From JBBWZH01 sp035544115 (lineage in GTDB: Bacteria > Actinomycetota > Actinomycetes > Mycobacteriales > CADCTP01), in contig OY970235.1 of assembly GCA_963714145.1 (NCBI GenBank), positions 8,432,001 through 8,496,000 of the forward strand: a stretch of DNA of 64,000 bases. The letters are read 5' to 3'. This document shows, piece by piece, positions 1-9,074 of this stretch. The translations under genes and the position numbers were made by a program. Under the pieces are notes generated by a model that made no database searches, was not told the DNA's origin, and saw nothing but the letters and a program-made list of their open reading frames with translations. Each line of letters opens with the position of its first letter. The stretch's first letter is position 1.

Positions 1-41
1 AGCTGGCCGCCGACAACCCGACTTGGGCCAAGGTTCGGTGA
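1..41 (+). pseudogene. Left fragment of ABC sugar-binding protein gene, cut by the IS element
   Basis: The first 17 bases read in frame as LAADN, the same residues encoded at 1782-1798 inside the binding-protein gene to the right of the IS element. Reading runs into the IS and stops at TGA 39-41. This is the 3' tip of the N-terminal half of the interrupted gene; the rest lies outside the window. The identity also makes it the visible end of a long target-site duplication. Confidence 0.7.
17..30 (+). repeat. Left terminal inverted repeat of the IS element
   Basis: CCCGACTTGGGCCA, perfect inverted match to 1680-1693. Confidence 0.9.
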
Positions 42-100
42 TTCGGGGGCTGGCGCGTCTGTGACCTGCGGGTTCGCCCTGGCGGGCACGCACTAAGTGG

Positions 101-1678
101 GTGGTTCTAGGCTGCCGGGTTGTGGCGTATGTCCGGACGGTGCGGACGGCGTCGGGGGCGCGGGCGGTGCAGATCGTGCATTCGCAGCGTCGGGGGTCGC
201 GCGACATCGAGCACATCGGCTCGGCGCACACCGACGCGGACCTGGAGCTACTCAAGGCGGTTGCCGCCCAGCGGCTGGCCGCCGGGCAGGGCGAGCTGGA
301 CCTGCGGATGCCGGGCGGCCCGGCCAACGGTGGGGCGGCGCTGCCGATCACGTCCTCGCGGATGGGGCACCTGCTTGACGCGCTGGCCTGCGGCTACGAC
401 GCGCTCGGGTTCGCCGCGGCGACCGGGCGCGATGAGGTGTTCCGGGCGCTGGTGCTGGCGCGGATCATCGAGCCGACTTCCAAGCTGGACTCCCTGCGGG
501 TGCTGGAAGAAGCCGGCATGGACCCGCCGTCCTACCGGACGGTCAAACGCCGGCTACGCCTCTACGCCGGCGCCGACGGCGACACCGCCGAGGCCAGCGA
601 GGCGGCGCCTGTCGATGCTGCTGGTGGCCGGTGGCGGGCACGGCTGGCCCGTGCCTGCGCCGATCACGTCCGGCTCGGCCCGGCGACGCTGCTGCTCTAC
701 GACGTGACCACGCTCTACTTCGAGACCGACACCGGCGACGGGTTCCGCGAGCCGGGGTTCAGCAAGGAACGGCGGCTGGAGCCACAGGTCACCGTCGGCC
801 TGCTCACCGACGCCGCCGGGTTCCCGCTGATGGTGCACGCGTTCGAAGGCAACAAGGCCGAGACCACCACCATGCTCCCGGTCCTGACCGCGTTTCTGGC
901 CGAACACGACCTGGCGCAGGTGACCGTCGTCGCGGATGCCGGCATGGTGTCGGAGGCGAACAAGCGTGGCATCGAGGCGGCCGGGCTGTCGTTCATCCTC
1001 GGCGCTCGCCTGCCCGACATCCCCTATGTCGTCGGCCAGTGGCGCAAGGCCCATCCCGGCGAGCAGATCGGTGACGGGCAGGTGTTCGTCCAGCCCTGGC
1101 CCGCCGGCCCGGCCGACAAGCGGCGCGACCACACCTTCATCTACTCCTACCGCGCCGACCGGGCCCGCCGCACCCTGCGCGGGATCGACCAGCAGGTCAC
1201 CAAAGCTGAAAACGCCGTCGCCGGCAAGACCCCGGTCAAGCGGAACCGCTACGTACGCCTGACCGGCGCCACCAAGACCGTCGACCGGGCACTGGAGACC
1301 AAGAACCGCGCCCTGGCCGGGATCAAGGGCTACGTCACCAACCTGCCCAACCCCGACCCCCAGCAGGTCATCGCCGCCTACAGCCGCCTGCTCAACGTCG
1401 AGCACAGCTTCCGGATGAGCAAGACCGACCTCGCCGCCCGACCCATCTACCACCACACCCGCGAGTCCATCGAGGCCCACCTGACCATCGTGTTCGCCGC
1501 CCTCGCCCTCAGCCGCTGGATCGAGAACACCACCGGCTGGTCGACCCGCAAGTTCGTCACCACCACCCGCCGCTACCGCACCATCACCATCCAAGCTGGC
1601 GACCACACCATCACAGCCGCCGACCCCCTCCCCACCGAGCTTCAAGCCGCACTCGACGCCATCCACGGCACGCACTAA
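101..1678 (+). CDS. IS1634-family DDE transposase
   Basis: This 525-residue protein catalyses transposition of the IS that carries it. The N-terminal segment YVRTVRTASG, the block DVTTLYFE at about residues 200-208 (first Asp), VVADAG near 277-282 (second Asp) and a late Glu in ESIEAHLTIVFA near 455-465 give the DDE triad in the order typical of IS1634/IS1549 transposases. Length is normal for the family. Start is GTG 101; GTG 122, closer to the conserved start of homologues, is an alternative. The TAA stop at 1676-1678 directly abuts an ATG at 1679 that leads into the interrupted host gene. I see no frameshift or missing catalytic residue. Confidence 0.9.
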   Translation: MVLGCRVVAYVRTVRTASGARAVQIVHSQRRGSRDIEHIGSAHTDADLELLKAVAAQRLAAGQGELDLRMPGGPANGGAALPITSSRMGHLLDALACGYDALGFAAATGRDEVFRALVLARIIEPTSKLDSLRVLEEAGMDPPSYRTVKRRLRLYAGADGDTAEASEAAPVDAAGGRWRARLARACADHVRLGPATLLLYDVTTLYFETDTGDGFREPGFSKERRLEPQVTVGLLTDAAGFPLMVHAFEGNKAETTTMLPVLTAFLAEHDLAQVTVVADAGMVSEANKRGIEAAGLSFILGARLPDIPYVVGQWRKAHPGEQIGDGQVFVQPWPAGPADKRRDHTFIYSYRADRARRTLRGIDQQVTKAENAVAGKTPVKRNRYVRLTGATKTVDRALETKNRALAGIKGYVTNLPNPDPQQVIAAYSRLLNVEHSFRMSKTDLAARPIYHHTRESIEAHLTIVFAALALSRWIENTTGWSTRKFVTTTRRYRTITIQAGDHTITAADPLPTELQAALDAIHGTH

Positions 1679-1679
1679 A

Positions 1680-1693
1680 TGGCCCAAGTCGGG
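1680..1693 (-). repeat. Right terminal inverted repeat of the IS element
   Basis: TGGCCCAAGTCGGG, perfect inverted match to 17-30. The ATG at 1679-1681 overlaps its first bases. Confidence 0.9.
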
Positions 1694-1797
1694 TTCTACA
1701 CGATCTACCACGAGGGCTGGCCGATGACCGCGTGGCAGGGCAACATCGGCTCGGGCACCTGCGACACCAAGGCCAACGACGAGCTGGCCGCCGACAA
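1694..1797 (+). repeat. Right copy of inferred 104-bp target-site duplication
   Basis: The 16 bases left of the IS (1-16) equal 1782-1797. If the bases just left of the IS are the end of a duplicated target and 1694 is its start, the duplication is 104 bp. Removing the IS plus one copy joins GACAA to base 1798 and restores the frame through residues N-A-P-W. Only 16 bp of the left copy are visible, so the full length is inferred. Confidence 0.6.
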
Positions 1798-2442
1798 CGC
1801 GCCGTGGGCTGCCGGCAAGGACCTCAATCAGATCGACACGCTGCTCTACAACGTGGTGAACAAGAAGCTGGTCGAGGCCGACCCGACGACGACGGCCTGG
1901 GACGGCGGTGCCAAGAGCGGCATCGCCACCAACAAGATCGGCACCTTGATGCTGGCCTCCTGGGCGATCTCACAGATGCAGGCGGCCACGAAGACCGCGG
2001 GCGGTGACCCGGGCAACATCGGCTTCATGCCGTTCCCCACCCAGGTGAACGGGAAGTACTGCTCGGTCATCGGCCCGGACTACGCGCAGGGCATCAACAT
2101 CCACTCGCAGCACAAGGAAGCGGCCCGCGCGTGGGTGGACTGGTTCACCGACAAGAGCGGGTTCGCGCAGGACGAGGCGCTGCTGCCGACGCTGAAGACC
2201 GGAGCCCTGCCGGCCGAGCTCAAGGCGTACCAGGACGCGGGCGTGCAGTTCATCCAGCTCACGCAGGAGAAGAACGCCGTTGTCACGAAGATCGACAACG
2301 AGTCGGAGATCGGCCTGAACAAGCCGGACTACCGCCAGAAGATCGTCGACATCGCGCGGGGGGCCGCCAAGGGCAACCTCGACGGCTACTTCGCCGACCT
2401 GAACAAGAAGTGGGCCGCGGCGGTGAAGTCGGCCGGATCCTG

Positions 2443-3390
2443 ATGATCGGTCAGAACAGTGGTGCGGCGGTCGCTGAACAGGTGGCCGCCGCACCGCGGC
2501 AAGCGGCGAGCGGCACCAGACGACGCCTGCGGTCCCGCTGGCTGACGCCCTGGCTGTTCCTGGCGGTGCCGCTGGCGTTCCTGCTGACGTTCACCTACGT
2601 GCCGGTGGCGAACCTGCTGTTCTACAGCTTCACCGCGTGGGACGGGTTCTCGCCCGAGAAGCAGTTCGTCGGGGCGGACAACTACGTCCAGCTGTTCACC
2701 CGGCCCGAGTTGTTCCAGGTGTTCTTCGTCAGCCTGTACTACCTCGCGTCCGGGGCAGTGCAGATGATCGTGGCGCTCTACTTCGCGACCGTCTTGAGCT
2801 TCGACACCCGGTTCCGGAACTTCTTCAAGGGTGTGCTGTTCTTCCCGTACCTGATCAACGGCGTCGCGATCGGGTTCGTGTTCCTGTACTTCTTCCAGCC
2901 CGGCGGTACGTTCGACTCGGTCCTGCGCCTGGTCGGCGTGCACGGGCAGCACCTCTGGCTGGGCAACCCCGACGACGTGAACTGGTCGCTGGCCGGGGTG
3001 TCCATCTGGCGCTACCTCGGGCTGAACTTCGTCATCTTCCTCGGGGCGATCCAGTCGATCCCGGGGGAGATCTACGAGGCGGCCGAACTCGACGGCGCGA
3101 ACCGCTGGCAGCAGGTGCGGTACCTGATCCTGCCCGGGATCAAGCCGGTGATCAGCCTGTGCATCACCCTGGTGATCTCAGGCTCGCTGTCGGTCTTCGA
3201 GATCCCCTACATCATGACCGGCGGCGCGAACGGCACGACGACCTTCGTCATCCAGACGGTGAAGCTCGCGTTCCAGTTCAACAAGGTCGGCCTGGCCTCG
3301 GCCGCCGCGGTGGTGCTCCTTCTCATCATCCTGCTGGTGACCTGGGTACAACGGAAGCTCGTGCCGGACGACGGGGCGGAGCTGGTATGA
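2443..3390 (+). CDS. ABC sugar transporter permease, first subunit
   Basis: This 315-residue membrane protein forms half of the translocation channel of a carbohydrate importer (MalF/UgpA type). After a short basic N-terminus, hydrophobic segments begin at LTPWLFLAVPLAFLL, and about six transmembrane helices follow. The EAA loop that contacts the ATPase is seen near residue 210 (EIYEAAELDGANRWQQV). ATG 2443 is chosen because it overlaps the stop of the binding-protein gene by 4 nt and gives the usual length; the frame is open further upstream. Its stop overlaps the next permease start by 4 nt. No ATPase subunit is encoded here; such systems often share one elsewhere. Confidence 0.9.
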   Translation: MIGQNSGAAVAEQVAAAPRQAASGTRRRLRSRWLTPWLFLAVPLAFLLTFTYVPVANLLFYSFTAWDGFSPEKQFVGADNYVQLFTRPELFQVFFVSLYYLASGAVQMIVALYFATVLSFDTRFRNFFKGVLFFPYLINGVAIGFVFLYFFQPGGTFDSVLRLVGVHGQHLWLGNPDDVNWSLAGVSIWRYLGLNFVIFLGAIQSIPGEIYEAAELDGANRWQQVRYLILPGIKPVISLCITLVISGSLSVFEIPYIMTGGANGTTTFVIQTVKLAFQFNKVGLASAAAVVLLLIILLVTWVQRKLVPDDGAELV

Positions 3391-4221
3391 GCAGCATCGG
3401 CGCCCGCAGCGCCACCGTCGCGAAGTACGTCTCGCTCGTCGCCGCGGCGGCGATCACCCTGCTGCCGCTCGGGGTCGCCTTCATGACCGCGTTCAAGACC
3501 GAGCGGGAGTCGACCAACGGCGGACCGCTGGCCCTGCCGCACAACTGGCTGAACTTCCGCAACTTCAAGGTCGCTTTCGACCAGGGGCACATGCTCCTGG
3601 CGTTCACCAACACGGCCATCATCCTGGCCATCTCGATCACCGGCACGGTCATCATCGGCTCGATGACGGCGTACGCGATCGACCGCTTCCGGTTCCGCTT
3701 CCGCCGCCTGGTGATCGCTGGGTTCCTGCTCGCGGCGCTGGTACCGGCGGTGACCACCCAGGTCGCCACGTTCCAGCTCATCAACTACTTCGGGCTGTTC
3801 AACACACGCGGGGCGCCGATCGTGCTGTACATGGGCACCGACATCATCTCGATCATACATCTTCGTACAGTTCATCCGGGGCATCCCGGTTTCCCTGGAC
3901 GAGGCGGCCAGGATCGACGGCGCATCCACCTTCAGGATCTACCGCTCGGTGATCTTCCCGTTGCTGCGGCCGGCCATCGCGACCGTCGTCATCGTCAAGG
4001 GCGTGGCCGTGTACAACGACTTCTACACGCCGTTCCTCTACATGCCCTCCAAGGACCTCGGCGTCATCTCCACCTCGCTGTTCTATTTCAAGGGCCCGTA
4101 CGGCGCGCACTGGGAGATCATCTGCGCCGGCGCAGTGCTGGCGATCATCCCGACCTTGGTCGTGTTCCTCTTCCTGCAGCGGTTCGTCTACAACGGATTC
4201 ACGATGGGGTCGACGAAGTGA
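3387..4221 (+). pseudogene. ABC sugar transporter permease, second subunit, frameshifted
   Basis: The gene encodes the MalG/UgpE-type partner permease of about 277 residues, starting MSSIGARSATVAKYVSLVAAAAI. The frame is intact to residue 156 (SI), where one extra A at 3855 shifts it. Removing it gives an uninterrupted continuation IYIFVQFIRGIPVSLDEAARIDGAS, containing the EAA loop, and ending GFTMGSTK at 4221. Without correction, translation leaves the frame and reads on into the mannosidase. The insertion is not in a homopolymer run. It may be true decay, which would fit a locus already hit by an IS, or an assembly error. Confidence 0.8.
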
Positions 4222-6623
4222 GGCGGGTCGATCCGGGCGGCGGGTGGACTGTGCGCGCCGTCGGCGGTGAGGTGCCCGCCCACGTCGTCGGTGTCCGGGT
4301 GCCGGCTACCGTGCCCGGCTGCGTCCACCTCGACCTGCTCGCCGCGGGCCTGATCCCCGACCCCCGCCTGGACGAGAACGAAGCGCTGCTCGGCTGGATC
4401 GGGCGGGTGGACTGGCGGTACGAGACCACCCTCGACTGGGCGGAGAGCGGCCGCAGCGGCGGCGTCGACCTGGTCGCTCTCGGCCTGGACACGGTCGCCA
4501 CGATCGAGGTCAACGGCACGGTCGTCGCGCGCACCCGCAACATGCACCGCTCCTACCGGTTTCGGGTCGGGCACCTGCTGCGCCCCGGGGAGAACGCGCT
4601 CGCGGTGACGTTCACGGGCGCGCTGACCGCCGTCAACGAAGCCGTCCGGGAAGTGGGTGAGCGGCCGAACCAATACCCCCACCAGTACAACGCGATCCGG
4701 AAGATGGCCTGCGACTACGGCTGGGACTGGGGACCGCGGATCACCACCGTCGGCATCTGGCGCCCGCTGTTCGTCCAGGCGTGGAGCGGAGCCCGGATCG
4801 CAGCGGTACGCCCGCTGGTCTCCCTCGAGGGCGACACCGGCGTGGTGCGGGTCTACGTGGACGTGGAGGGTGCCCGCGGGCCGCTGCGGGTCTCGGTCGG
4901 TGACGTCCACGTCGAGGCCGAGGCGGGAGTGAGCGCCGTCGAGGTCCGGGTGCCGCATGCCCGGTTGTGGTGGCCCCGCGGGTTCGGTGAACAACCGCTC
5001 TACGACCTGGCGGTGCGGCTCGGGGAGGACGAGTGGCGCGGCCGGATCGGGTTCCGCGCCGCCACGGTGGACACCGAGCCGGACGAGGCGGGCACCCCGT
5101 TCACGCTCCTCGTCAACGGGCAGCGGGTCTTCGCCCGCGGCTTCAACTGGATTCCCGCCGACTGCTTCCCCGCCCGCGTCGACCGGGAGGCCTACCGCGA
5201 CCGGTTGACCCAGGCGTGCGACGCCAACGCCAACCTGATCCGCGTCTGGGGCGGCGGCATCTACGAGAGCGACGACTTCTACGACCTCTGCGACGAGCTC
5301 GGCCTGCTGGTGTGGCAGGACTTTCTCTTCTCCTGCGCCGCGTACGCCGAGGAGGAGCCGCTGTCCGGCGAGATCGAGGCCGAGGCGCGGGAGGCGGTCA
5401 TCCGGCTCAGCCCGCACCCCAGCCTGGTGCTGTGGAACGGGGGCAACGAATGCCTGCAGGGCTACCACGACTGGGGTTGGCAGCCGGAGCTGAACGGTCG
5501 CACCTGGGGCTGGCGCTATTACACCGAGGTCCTCCCGGCCATCGTGGCCGAACTGGACCCGACCCGGCCGTACATCCCCGGCTCGCCCTACTCGCCGGAC
5601 CCGGGGCGGCACCCGAACGAGGCCGCGCACGGCACCATGCACATCTGGGACGTCTGGAACACCCTGGACTACAGCGAGTACCGCCGCCACGCGCCCCGGT
5701 TCGCCGCCGAGTTCGGCTTCCAGGGGCCGCCGACGTGGGCCACGCTGACCCGGGCCGTCCACGACGACCCGATGCGGCCCGACTCGCCGGGCATCCTGCT
5801 GCACCAGAAGGCCGCCGACGGCAACGGCAAGCTGGCGCATGGTCTCAAGACCCACCTGCCCGAGCCCGAGACCTTCGCCGACTGGCACTGGGCGACGTCG
5901 CTCAACCAGGCCCGCGCGGTGGCGCTCGGGGTCGAACACTTCCGCTCGCTCGCCCCGCTCTGCATGGGCGCGGTGGTGTGGCAACTCAACGACGTGTGGC
6001 CGGCCATTTCGTGGTCCGCCGTGGACGGCGACGGCCGCCGCAAGCCGGTGTGGTATGCGCTGCGTCGCAGTTTCCGCGACCGCCTGCTCACCGTGCAGCC
6101 GCGCGGCGGGGGGCTCGCGCTGGTCGCGGTCAACGACAGCGCCGAGCCGTGGCGCGCCGGCATTCCGGTGCGTCGGCTGGATCTCGGCGGCACCGAGCTC
6201 GCGGCCGAGTCGGTCCGCCTGGATGTCCCCGCCCGCGGCGTGGCGACGTACCCGCTCTCGGTTGCGGTTCCCGCCGCGCCGGCGCGCGAGCTCATCGTCG
6301 CCGGGGAGGGCGCCGACCGGGCGCTGTGGCAGTTCTCCGAGGACGTGGCCGCGGATCTCCCGGAGCCCGGGCTCGCCGCCCGGTCCGAGGCGGTCCCCGG
6401 CGGGTACCGTCTGACCGTGACCGCGGGGGCCTACGTGCGCGACCTGACTGTCCTCGCCGACCGGGTGGCCGGCGACGCACAGGTCGACGACGCGCTCGTG
6501 ACGCTCCTGCCCGGCGAGAGCACCACCTTCCACATCCGCACCGCGGCGGCCGTGGACCCGGACGCGTTCCTCGACCCGCTCGTCTTGCGCTGCGCGAACC
6601 AGTTGCTGCGGGCCCGGGCGTGA
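4218..6623 (+). CDS. Beta-mannosidase, glycoside hydrolase family 2
   Basis: This 801-residue enzyme would release beta-linked mannose from non-reducing ends of oligosaccharides brought in by the adjacent transporter. No signal peptide is seen, so it should be cytosolic. The N-terminal jelly-roll domain (PATVPGCVHLDLL and an NQYPHQYNAIRKM segment followed by DYGWDWGPR) is typical of GH2 mannosidases. The acid/base Glu411 lies in LWNGGNE and the probable nucleophile Glu498 in AAEFGFQG. The GTG start at 4218 overlaps the permease stop by 4 nt (GTGA). The stop in turn overlaps the LacI regulator start, so all are one transcription unit. The gene itself looks intact. Confidence 0.9.
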   Translation: MRRVDPGGGWTVRAVGGEVPAHVVGVRVPATVPGCVHLDLLAAGLIPDPRLDENEALLGWIGRVDWRYETTLDWAESGRSGGVDLVALGLDTVATIEVNGTVVARTRNMHRSYRFRVGHLLRPGENALAVTFTGALTAVNEAVREVGERPNQYPHQYNAIRKMACDYGWDWGPRITTVGIWRPLFVQAWSGARIAAVRPLVSLEGDTGVVRVYVDVEGARGPLRVSVGDVHVEAEAGVSAVEVRVPHARLWWPRGFGEQPLYDLAVRLGEDEWRGRIGFRAATVDTEPDEAGTPFTLLVNGQRVFARGFNWIPADCFPARVDREAYRDRLTQACDANANLIRVWGGGIYESDDFYDLCDELGLLVWQDFLFSCAAYAEEEPLSGEIEAEAREAVIRLSPHPSLVLWNGGNECLQGYHDWGWQPELNGRTWGWRYYTEVLPAIVAELDPTRPYIPGSPYSPDPGRHPNEAAHGTMHIWDVWNTLDYSEYRRHAPRFAAEFGFQGPPTWATLTRAVHDDPMRPDSPGILLHQKAADGNGKLAHGLKTHLPEPETFADWHWATSLNQARAVALGVEHFRSLAPLCMGAVVWQLNDVWPAISWSAVDGDGRRKPVWYALRRSFRDRLLTVQPRGGGLALVAVNDSAEPWRAGIPVRRLDLGGTELAAESVRLDVPARGVATYPLSVAVPAAPARELIVAGEGADRALWQFSEDVAADLPEPGLAARSEAVPGGYRLTVTAGAYVRDLTVLADRVAGDAQVDDALVTLLPGESTTFHIRTAAAVDPDAFLDPLVLRCANQLLRARA

Positions 6624-7636
6624 AACGCCCGACCATCGCGGAGATCGCGGCGCGCGCCGGCGTCTCGATCGGCGCGGTGTCATACGCGTTGAACGGCCGG
6701 CCGGGCGTGTCCGCCGAGACGCGCACGCGAATCCTGGACATCGCCAACGAGATCGGCTGGCGGCCCAGCGTGGCCGCGCGGTCGCTGTCCGGATCGCGGG
6801 CACACAGCGTCGGTATGGTCATCGCCCGCCCGGCCGACACGCTCAGCGTCGAGCCGTTCTTCATGCGGTTCATCGCCGGGCTGGAACGCGAGCTGTCGCA
6901 GCGGCGCATCGCGCTGCTGCTCCAGGTCGTCGACGATCACAAGGCCGCGATCGAGGCGATGCGCCTGTGCTGGGCCGAGCGGCGTATCGACGGCATGGTG
7001 GTCACCGACCTGTGGACCGAGGACGCCCGGATCCCGGTGCTGGAGGAGCTGCAGATGCCGGCCGTGCTGGTCGGCCGGCCCCGGACCGACACCAGCCTTC
7101 CCGCCGTGTGGACCGACGACGCCGGGGCGGTCGAGGCCACGGTCGACTACCTGGTGGCGCTCGGCCACCGGCGCGTGGCCCGCGTCGCCGGGCTGCCCGC
7201 CCTCGACCACACGCAGGTCCGCATCGCGGCCTTCCGCGCCGCCATGCTCGCCCACGGCCTCGGCGGCCCGCCCGTTCTGCAGACCGATTTCACCTGGGAG
7301 GAGGGCGTGCGCGCCACCCGCGCCCTGCTGTCCCGGCGGGACCGGCCGACCGCCATCCTGTTCGACAACGACGTAATGGCCCTCGCCGCGCTGAACGTAG
7401 CCCAGGAGATGGGCGTCTCGGTCCCGGCCGAACTGTCCATTGTGGCCGGTGACGACTCGCAGCTGTGCGTCCTGGTCCGCCCGGCGCTGACCGCGCTGTC
7501 CCGCGACATCCAGGCCTACGGTGTGCACACCGCGCGGGTGCTGCTGGACATGATCGACGGCCGGACACCGGAGTCGCAGCCCGAGGACGCCGCCCGGCTG
7601 GTGGTCCGTGCGAGCACCGCCGCCCCGCCGGCCTGA
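6620..7636 (+). CDS. LacI-family transcriptional regulator
   Basis: The 338-residue protein starts with a LacI DNA-binding head at residues 3-25 (PTIAEIAARAGVSIGAVSYA) and a hinge helix near RPSVAARSLS. It continues with a periplasmic-binding-protein-like sugar sensor containing DNDVMALAALN and the late GDDSQLCVLVRP. It starts with GTG overlapping the mannosidase stop by 4 nt. Being last in the operon, it probably represses the operon and is released by a mannose-derived ligand. The operator would lie in front of the binding-protein gene, outside the window. Confidence 0.92.
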   Translation: MKRPTIAEIAARAGVSIGAVSYALNGRPGVSAETRTRILDIANEIGWRPSVAARSLSGSRAHSVGMVIARPADTLSVEPFFMRFIAGLERELSQRRIALLLQVVDDHKAAIEAMRLCWAERRIDGMVVTDLWTEDARIPVLEELQMPAVLVGRPRTDTSLPAVWTDDAGAVEATVDYLVALGHRRVARVAGLPALDHTQVRIAAFRAAMLAHGLGGPPVLQTDFTWEEGVRATRALLSRRDRPTAILFDNDVMALAALNVAQEMGVSVPAELSIVAGDDSQLCVLVRPALTALSRDIQAYGVHTARVLLDMIDGRTPESQPEDAARLVVRASTAAPPA

Positions 7637-7694
7637 GCCAGCTGTCCTGGAGGCGGCCGGCCGGGGGGCCGGGGCAGCCGGGCATGCTGGGCCG

Positions 7695-8843
7695 ATGGAC
7701 GGTTGGGTGGGCACCTGGGCGACGGTGGTGACCGAGGTGCCGTCGGGGGTGTCGACCACGTTCGCCGACCAGACGCTGCGGCAGGTGCTGCGGGTCAGCG
7801 TCGGCGGCGACGCGGTCCGGGTCCGGCTGTCGAACGAGTTCGGCGCCGAGCCGCTGGTGCTGGGGTCCGCCCGGGTTGCGCTGGGGGCCGGTGCGGTGGC
7901 GACCGTGCCGGGCTCGGACCGCGCGTTGACCTTCGGTGGCCGGCTCAGCGTGCCGGCGGGAGCGGCGGTGACCAGTGACCCGGTGGCGCTGGCGGTCCCG
8001 GACCGTGCCGACCTGGTGGTCAGCCTCTACCTGCCCAAACCGACCGCGGTGGCGACGGCGCACGCCTTCGCCTTCGGCACGAACTACGTCGTGGCCGGGG
8101 ACGCCGCGGCCGCAGTGGATGTTGCGCCGGCGGCGACGACCGACCAGTGGTACTTCCTGTCCGGCGTCAGCGTCCGCAACCCACGCGGGTCGGGTGCGCT
8201 GGTGGCGCTGGGGGACTCGATCACCGACGGGGGGAACTCGACGAGCGGTACCAACCGCCGCTGGCCGGACGTGCTGGCCGGCCGGCTGCTCGGATCGGGC
8301 CGTGCGGTCGGCGTCCTGAACGCGGGGATCTGCGGGAACCGGTTGCTGCACGACCCGAACCCGCTGCCCGGCTCCGAGTTCGTGGCGGCGTACTTCGGCC
8401 AGGCGGCGCTGAGGCGGTTCGACCGGGACGTCGCGGCGCAGCCGGGGGCGCGCTGGCTGATCGTGCTGCTGGGCGTCAACGACCTCGGGCACCCCGGCTC
8501 GGTGGCGCCGCTGGGCGAGGCGGTGACGGCCGCGGAGATCATCGGCGGGTACGAGCAGGTCGCCGCCCGGGCGCATGGCCTCGGGCTGCGGGTGTACGGC
8601 GGGACGATCACTCCGGCGCAGGGTTTCCTCGGCGCCACGCAGGAGCGGGCCCGGCAGGAGGTGAATGCGTGGGTCCGGTACGGCTGCGGGCTCGACGCGG
8701 TGATCGACTTCGACGCCGCGATGCGGGATCCGCGCCACCCAGACCGGCTGGCGGCGGCGTACGACAGCGGCGACCGCCTGCATCCAAACGACGCCGGGAT
8801 GCAGGCGATGGCCGACGCCGTGCCGCTGGACCTGTTCAGCTGA
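7695..8843 (+). CDS. SGNH/GDSL-type esterase, cytosolic
   Basis: A 382-residue hydrolase with an N-terminal beta-rich accessory domain (about 1-165) and a C-terminal SGNH hydrolase domain. Block I is GDSITDG at about 174-180 with the nucleophilic Ser, block III is GVND near 259-262, and block V is DRLHPND near 360-366 with the Asp-His pair. This layout matches actinobacterial GDSL lipases that deacylate sugars or lipids. There is no signal peptide. ATG 7695 was chosen because the N-terminal sequence WVGTWATVV then aligns with the family start. It lies 58 bp after the LacI gene and may be read with it or alone. Confidence 0.85.
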   Translation: MDGWVGTWATVVTEVPSGVSTTFADQTLRQVLRVSVGGDAVRVRLSNEFGAEPLVLGSARVALGAGAVATVPGSDRALTFGGRLSVPAGAAVTSDPVALAVPDRADLVVSLYLPKPTAVATAHAFAFGTNYVVAGDAAAAVDVAPAATTDQWYFLSGVSVRNPRGSGALVALGDSITDGGNSTSGTNRRWPDVLAGRLLGSGRAVGVLNAGICGNRLLHDPNPLPGSEFVAAYFGQAALRRFDRDVAAQPGARWLIVLLGVNDLGHPGSVAPLGEAVTAAEIIGGYEQVAARAHGLGLRVYGGTITPAQGFLGATQERARQEVNAWVRYGCGLDAVIDFDAAMRDPRHPDRLAAAYDSGDRLHPNDAGMQAMADAVPLDLFS

Positions 8844-9074
8844 TCGCCGCCGTTCGGCCAGCCGGGTCGGTAGCGGCCGACCCGGCCCGGCAGAGCTTCG
8901 CGTTCGGGTCGGCGGCCCGCGTGGTGCGAAGGCATGCTCGATCCAGCCGTTGCCGAGCAGGTTCTGGGAGACCGGGGAGCGGCGGGAGAGCCACGAACCT
9001 GGGACCTGCGGACCCTCCCGCGGAAGTCGGCCCGATTGTTCGACTCGCTGGTGCACCTGCACGGCGGCCCGGCC
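8844..9074. other. Non-coding or degraded stretch
   Basis: I see no confident gene. A short open frame at 8934-9101 (+, starting MLDPAVAEQVLG) has no recognisable family and overlaps the alcohol dehydrogenase remnant that follows. Confidence 0.4.

Larger units (their letters stand above)
17..1693 (+). mobile_element. IS1634-family insertion sequence, complete
   Basis: The element is 1,677 bp, bounded by perfect 14-bp inverted repeats (CCCGACTTGGGCCA at 17-30, its reverse complement at 1680-1693). It holds one full-length DDE transposase gene of the IS1634/IS1549 type on the + strand. It sits inside an ABC solute-binding protein gene. Short flanking duplications of 4-9 bp are absent; instead bases 1-16 recur at 1782-1797, which fits the long, variable duplications known for this family. 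Ends and open reading frame look intact, so it may be active. Confidence 0.85.
1679..2443 (+). pseudogene. C-terminal part of family 1 extracellular sugar-binding protein (ABC transporter), disrupted by IS
   Basis: From 1694 the frame encodes about 249 residues of a MalE-type binding protein, with typical late features: an aromatic-rich FYTIYHEGWPMTAW segment, the buried SWAISQM helix, GFMPFPT, and a C-terminal helix ending NKKWAAAVKSAGS. The signal peptide and N-terminal lobe are missing because the IS lies upstream. The protein would capture a sugar, probably a mannoside given the neighbouring beta-mannosidase, outside the cell. The ATG at 1679 lies in the right IS end and fuses five IS-encoded residues to the fragment. 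A truncated cytosolic product is possible, but a working binding protein is not. The stop overlaps the next start (ATGA at 2443). Confidence 0.8.

Noticed and set aside
3840..3870. Programmed frameshift in the permease
   Set aside because: No slippery sequence or stimulatory structure is visible and ABC permeases are not known to use one; a plain 1-nt insertion explains it.
2637..6623. A single 1,328-codon open frame joining permease and mannosidase
   Set aside because: It begins out of frame inside permease 1, crosses the frameshifted permease 2 and reaches the mannosidase only because the extra base at 3855 removed the stop; it is not a fusion protein.
4188..6803. 871-codon minus-strand frame opposite the mannosidase
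   Set aside because: G+C-rich third-position bias opens antisense frames. It has no family motifs, while the + strand has an intact GH2 enzyme.
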